Origin: Pseudopedobacter sp044361595
GTDB taxonomy: Bacteria > Bacteroidota > Bacteroidia > Sphingobacteriales > Sphingobacteriaceae
Direction of reading: 5' to 3'
Assembly (NCBI GenBank): GCA_044361595.1
Contig: JBIKIN010000002.1
Span: forward strand, 124,001 to 188,000
DNA: 64,000 nucleotides
Shown here piece after piece: positions 63,323 to 64,000 of the stretch (position 1 is the first letter of the stretch; every line of letters begins with the position of its first letter). A program made the position numbers and the translations under genes. The notes under the pieces were generated by a model. That model was not told the DNA's origin and made no database searches. It saw only the letters and a list, made by a program, of their open reading frames with translations.

Positions 63323-64000
63323 TTACTTCTTTTTTGCTTGTAAATTTTGAATAATGGTATTTAATATAGAGCGTGTATTGGGTGACCACCACTGCTTTAA
63401 CATCTTTTCTAAAGTCGATGTTTGATCAACAGAAACACTTGCAATTAAATCTTGCCTTAAATTAAACTTACTTTCTTGCCATGTTGTGCTATCAAAAGAA
63501 ATATAAGTTTTCATTTTGTTTAAAGTTACCGTCATTAGAGATTCTATTGGTGCGGTATCGTCTATTAAACCTATGCTTTTAGCCTCATCGGCACCCATTA
63601 ATTTCCCTTCTAATAGATTTTGGTAAGCTTTGGCTTTTCCTATCCAAAAGGCGTAAAGCTCGAATATACTGTTAGGAACTATGATGCCAACAGGCACCTC
63701 GTTTAAGCCAATGATATATTTTCCCTGAGCCATTACTCTATGATCAGAACAAAGTGCTAATACACATCCGCCAGCTGGACTATGACCACTAATAGCACTG
63801 ATTAAAGGCTTTTTAAAGAGAACTAATGATTTTACAAGATCTAAAAAATGTTCCCAAAAGGTTTTTATTTGCTCTTCGTTGTAGTTATACAGCTCAATTA
63901 GATCTAATCCCGAGCTGAAAAATCCCTGCTTACCCGTCAAAACAACTCCCCTTATGGTGTCATCTGATGATATATTTTTAAAGATTTTTTTCAAATCGGC
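63323..64000 (-). CDS. Enoyl-CoA hydratase/isomerase, partial (probable delta3,delta2-enoyl-CoA isomerase)
   Basis: The frame runs to the right edge and continues beyond it: the sequence before the first in-window TTG is coding in the same frame, so about 45 N-terminal residues are missing. The crotonase fold is clear: GVVLTGKQGFFSSGLDL (oxyanion loop) and SAISGHSPAGGCVLALCSDHR. The stretch IIGLNEVPVGIIVP, with Glu in the GLNE motif, resembles mitochondrial-type delta3,delta2-enoyl-CoA isomerase more than hydratase, which has two catalytic Glu. It is probably co-transcribed with the DECR-like gene. Confidence 0.82.
   Translation of the reverse strand, partial: ADLKKIFKNISSDDTIRGVVLTGKQGFFSSGLDLIELYNYNEEQIKTFWEHFLDLVKSLVLFKKPLISAISGHSPAGGCVLALCSDHRVMAQGKYIIGLNEVPVGIIVPNSIFELYAFWIGKAKAYQNLLEGKLMGADEAKSIGLIDDTAPIESLMTVTLNKMKTYISFDSTTWQESKFNLRQDLIASVSVDQTSTLEKMLKQWWSPNTRSILNTIIQNLQAKKK

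Noticed and set aside
1..64000. CRISPR arrays, tRNA or rRNA genes, prophage, integrase or insertion-sequence genes
   Set aside because: No regularly spaced repeats, tRNA-like arms, rRNA signatures, or recombinase/transposase/phage proteins were seen.

Overview
The window is an AT-rich chromosomal segment from a Bacteroidota bacterium, most likely Sphingobacteriaceae and Pedobacter-like. The evidence is two SusC/FecR-type TonB receptors with ECF sigma factors and FecR anti-sigma factors, a SusD lipoprotein, a type IX secretion (T9SS) cargo protein, promoters of the Bacteroidota form TTG-N19-TAnnTTTG, a fused RND-TolC metal pump and very few Shine-Dalgarno sites. No phage, transposase, CRISPR array, tRNA or rRNA gene was seen.

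Layout. 1-3144: end of a carotenoid cluster (acyltransferase cut by the left edge, CrtD-type desaturase), then a PBP4-type DD-carboxypeptidase. 3145-4850: a decayed accessory pocket with two orphan lipoprotein genes and a gene-less fragment of an RHS-type polymorphic toxin. 4962-11410: MacB-type permease, GH3 N-acetylglucosaminidase, small membrane proteins, an outer-membrane barrel, an MFS transporter and a TonB-domain protein. 11518-17483: dnaA, a two-gene 5'-nucleotidase, methylmalonyl-CoA mutase catalytic subunit and an A-type Fe-S carrier. 17684-24440: amidase, tail-specific protease, GHL10-type glycosidase and a coiled-coil membrane protein. 24606-27274: rplM-rpsI-rpsB-tsf operon with a clear promoter. 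27497-31128: dsbD-pfkA-SIS-domain operon.

31233-38261 is the first ECF locus. A sigma factor, FecR and TonB receptor face a divergent operon of a Rieske protein, PAP2 phosphatase, thioredoxin-like protein, DUF4266 lipoprotein and DUF3570 outer-membrane protein. 38340-44972 is a divalent-metal efflux operon with a CzcA-TolC fusion, a CusB-type adaptor, a truncated VIT1/CCC1 remnant and a DUF2231-like membrane protein. 44989-49807 holds birA, rsfS, ftsH, a LUD protein and aat.

49994-62181 is a Sus-type locus built around glycerophosphodiesters: ECF sigma, FecR, SusC, SusD, two glycerophosphodiester phosphodiesterases and a GlpT-family transporter. It also contains a T9SS cargo gene and traces of a second, decayed FecR/SusC promoter-leader unit. 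62360-64000 encodes a 2,4-dienoyl-CoA reductase-like SDR and an enoyl-CoA isomerase-like protein cut by the right edge, a natural pair for unsaturated fatty-acid oxidation.

The strongest new signals are: four sites of identical architecture (GGTA-nnn-TnTT, 11 bases, TTGT) upstream of both fecR genes, the Rieske operon and the decayed module; the apparent glycerophosphodiester or teichoic-acid Sus locus; a duplicated leader whose hairpin covaries; an intergenic palindromic repeat in two copies, also with compensatory changes; and a likely signal-peptidase site inside the CzcA-TolC fusion.
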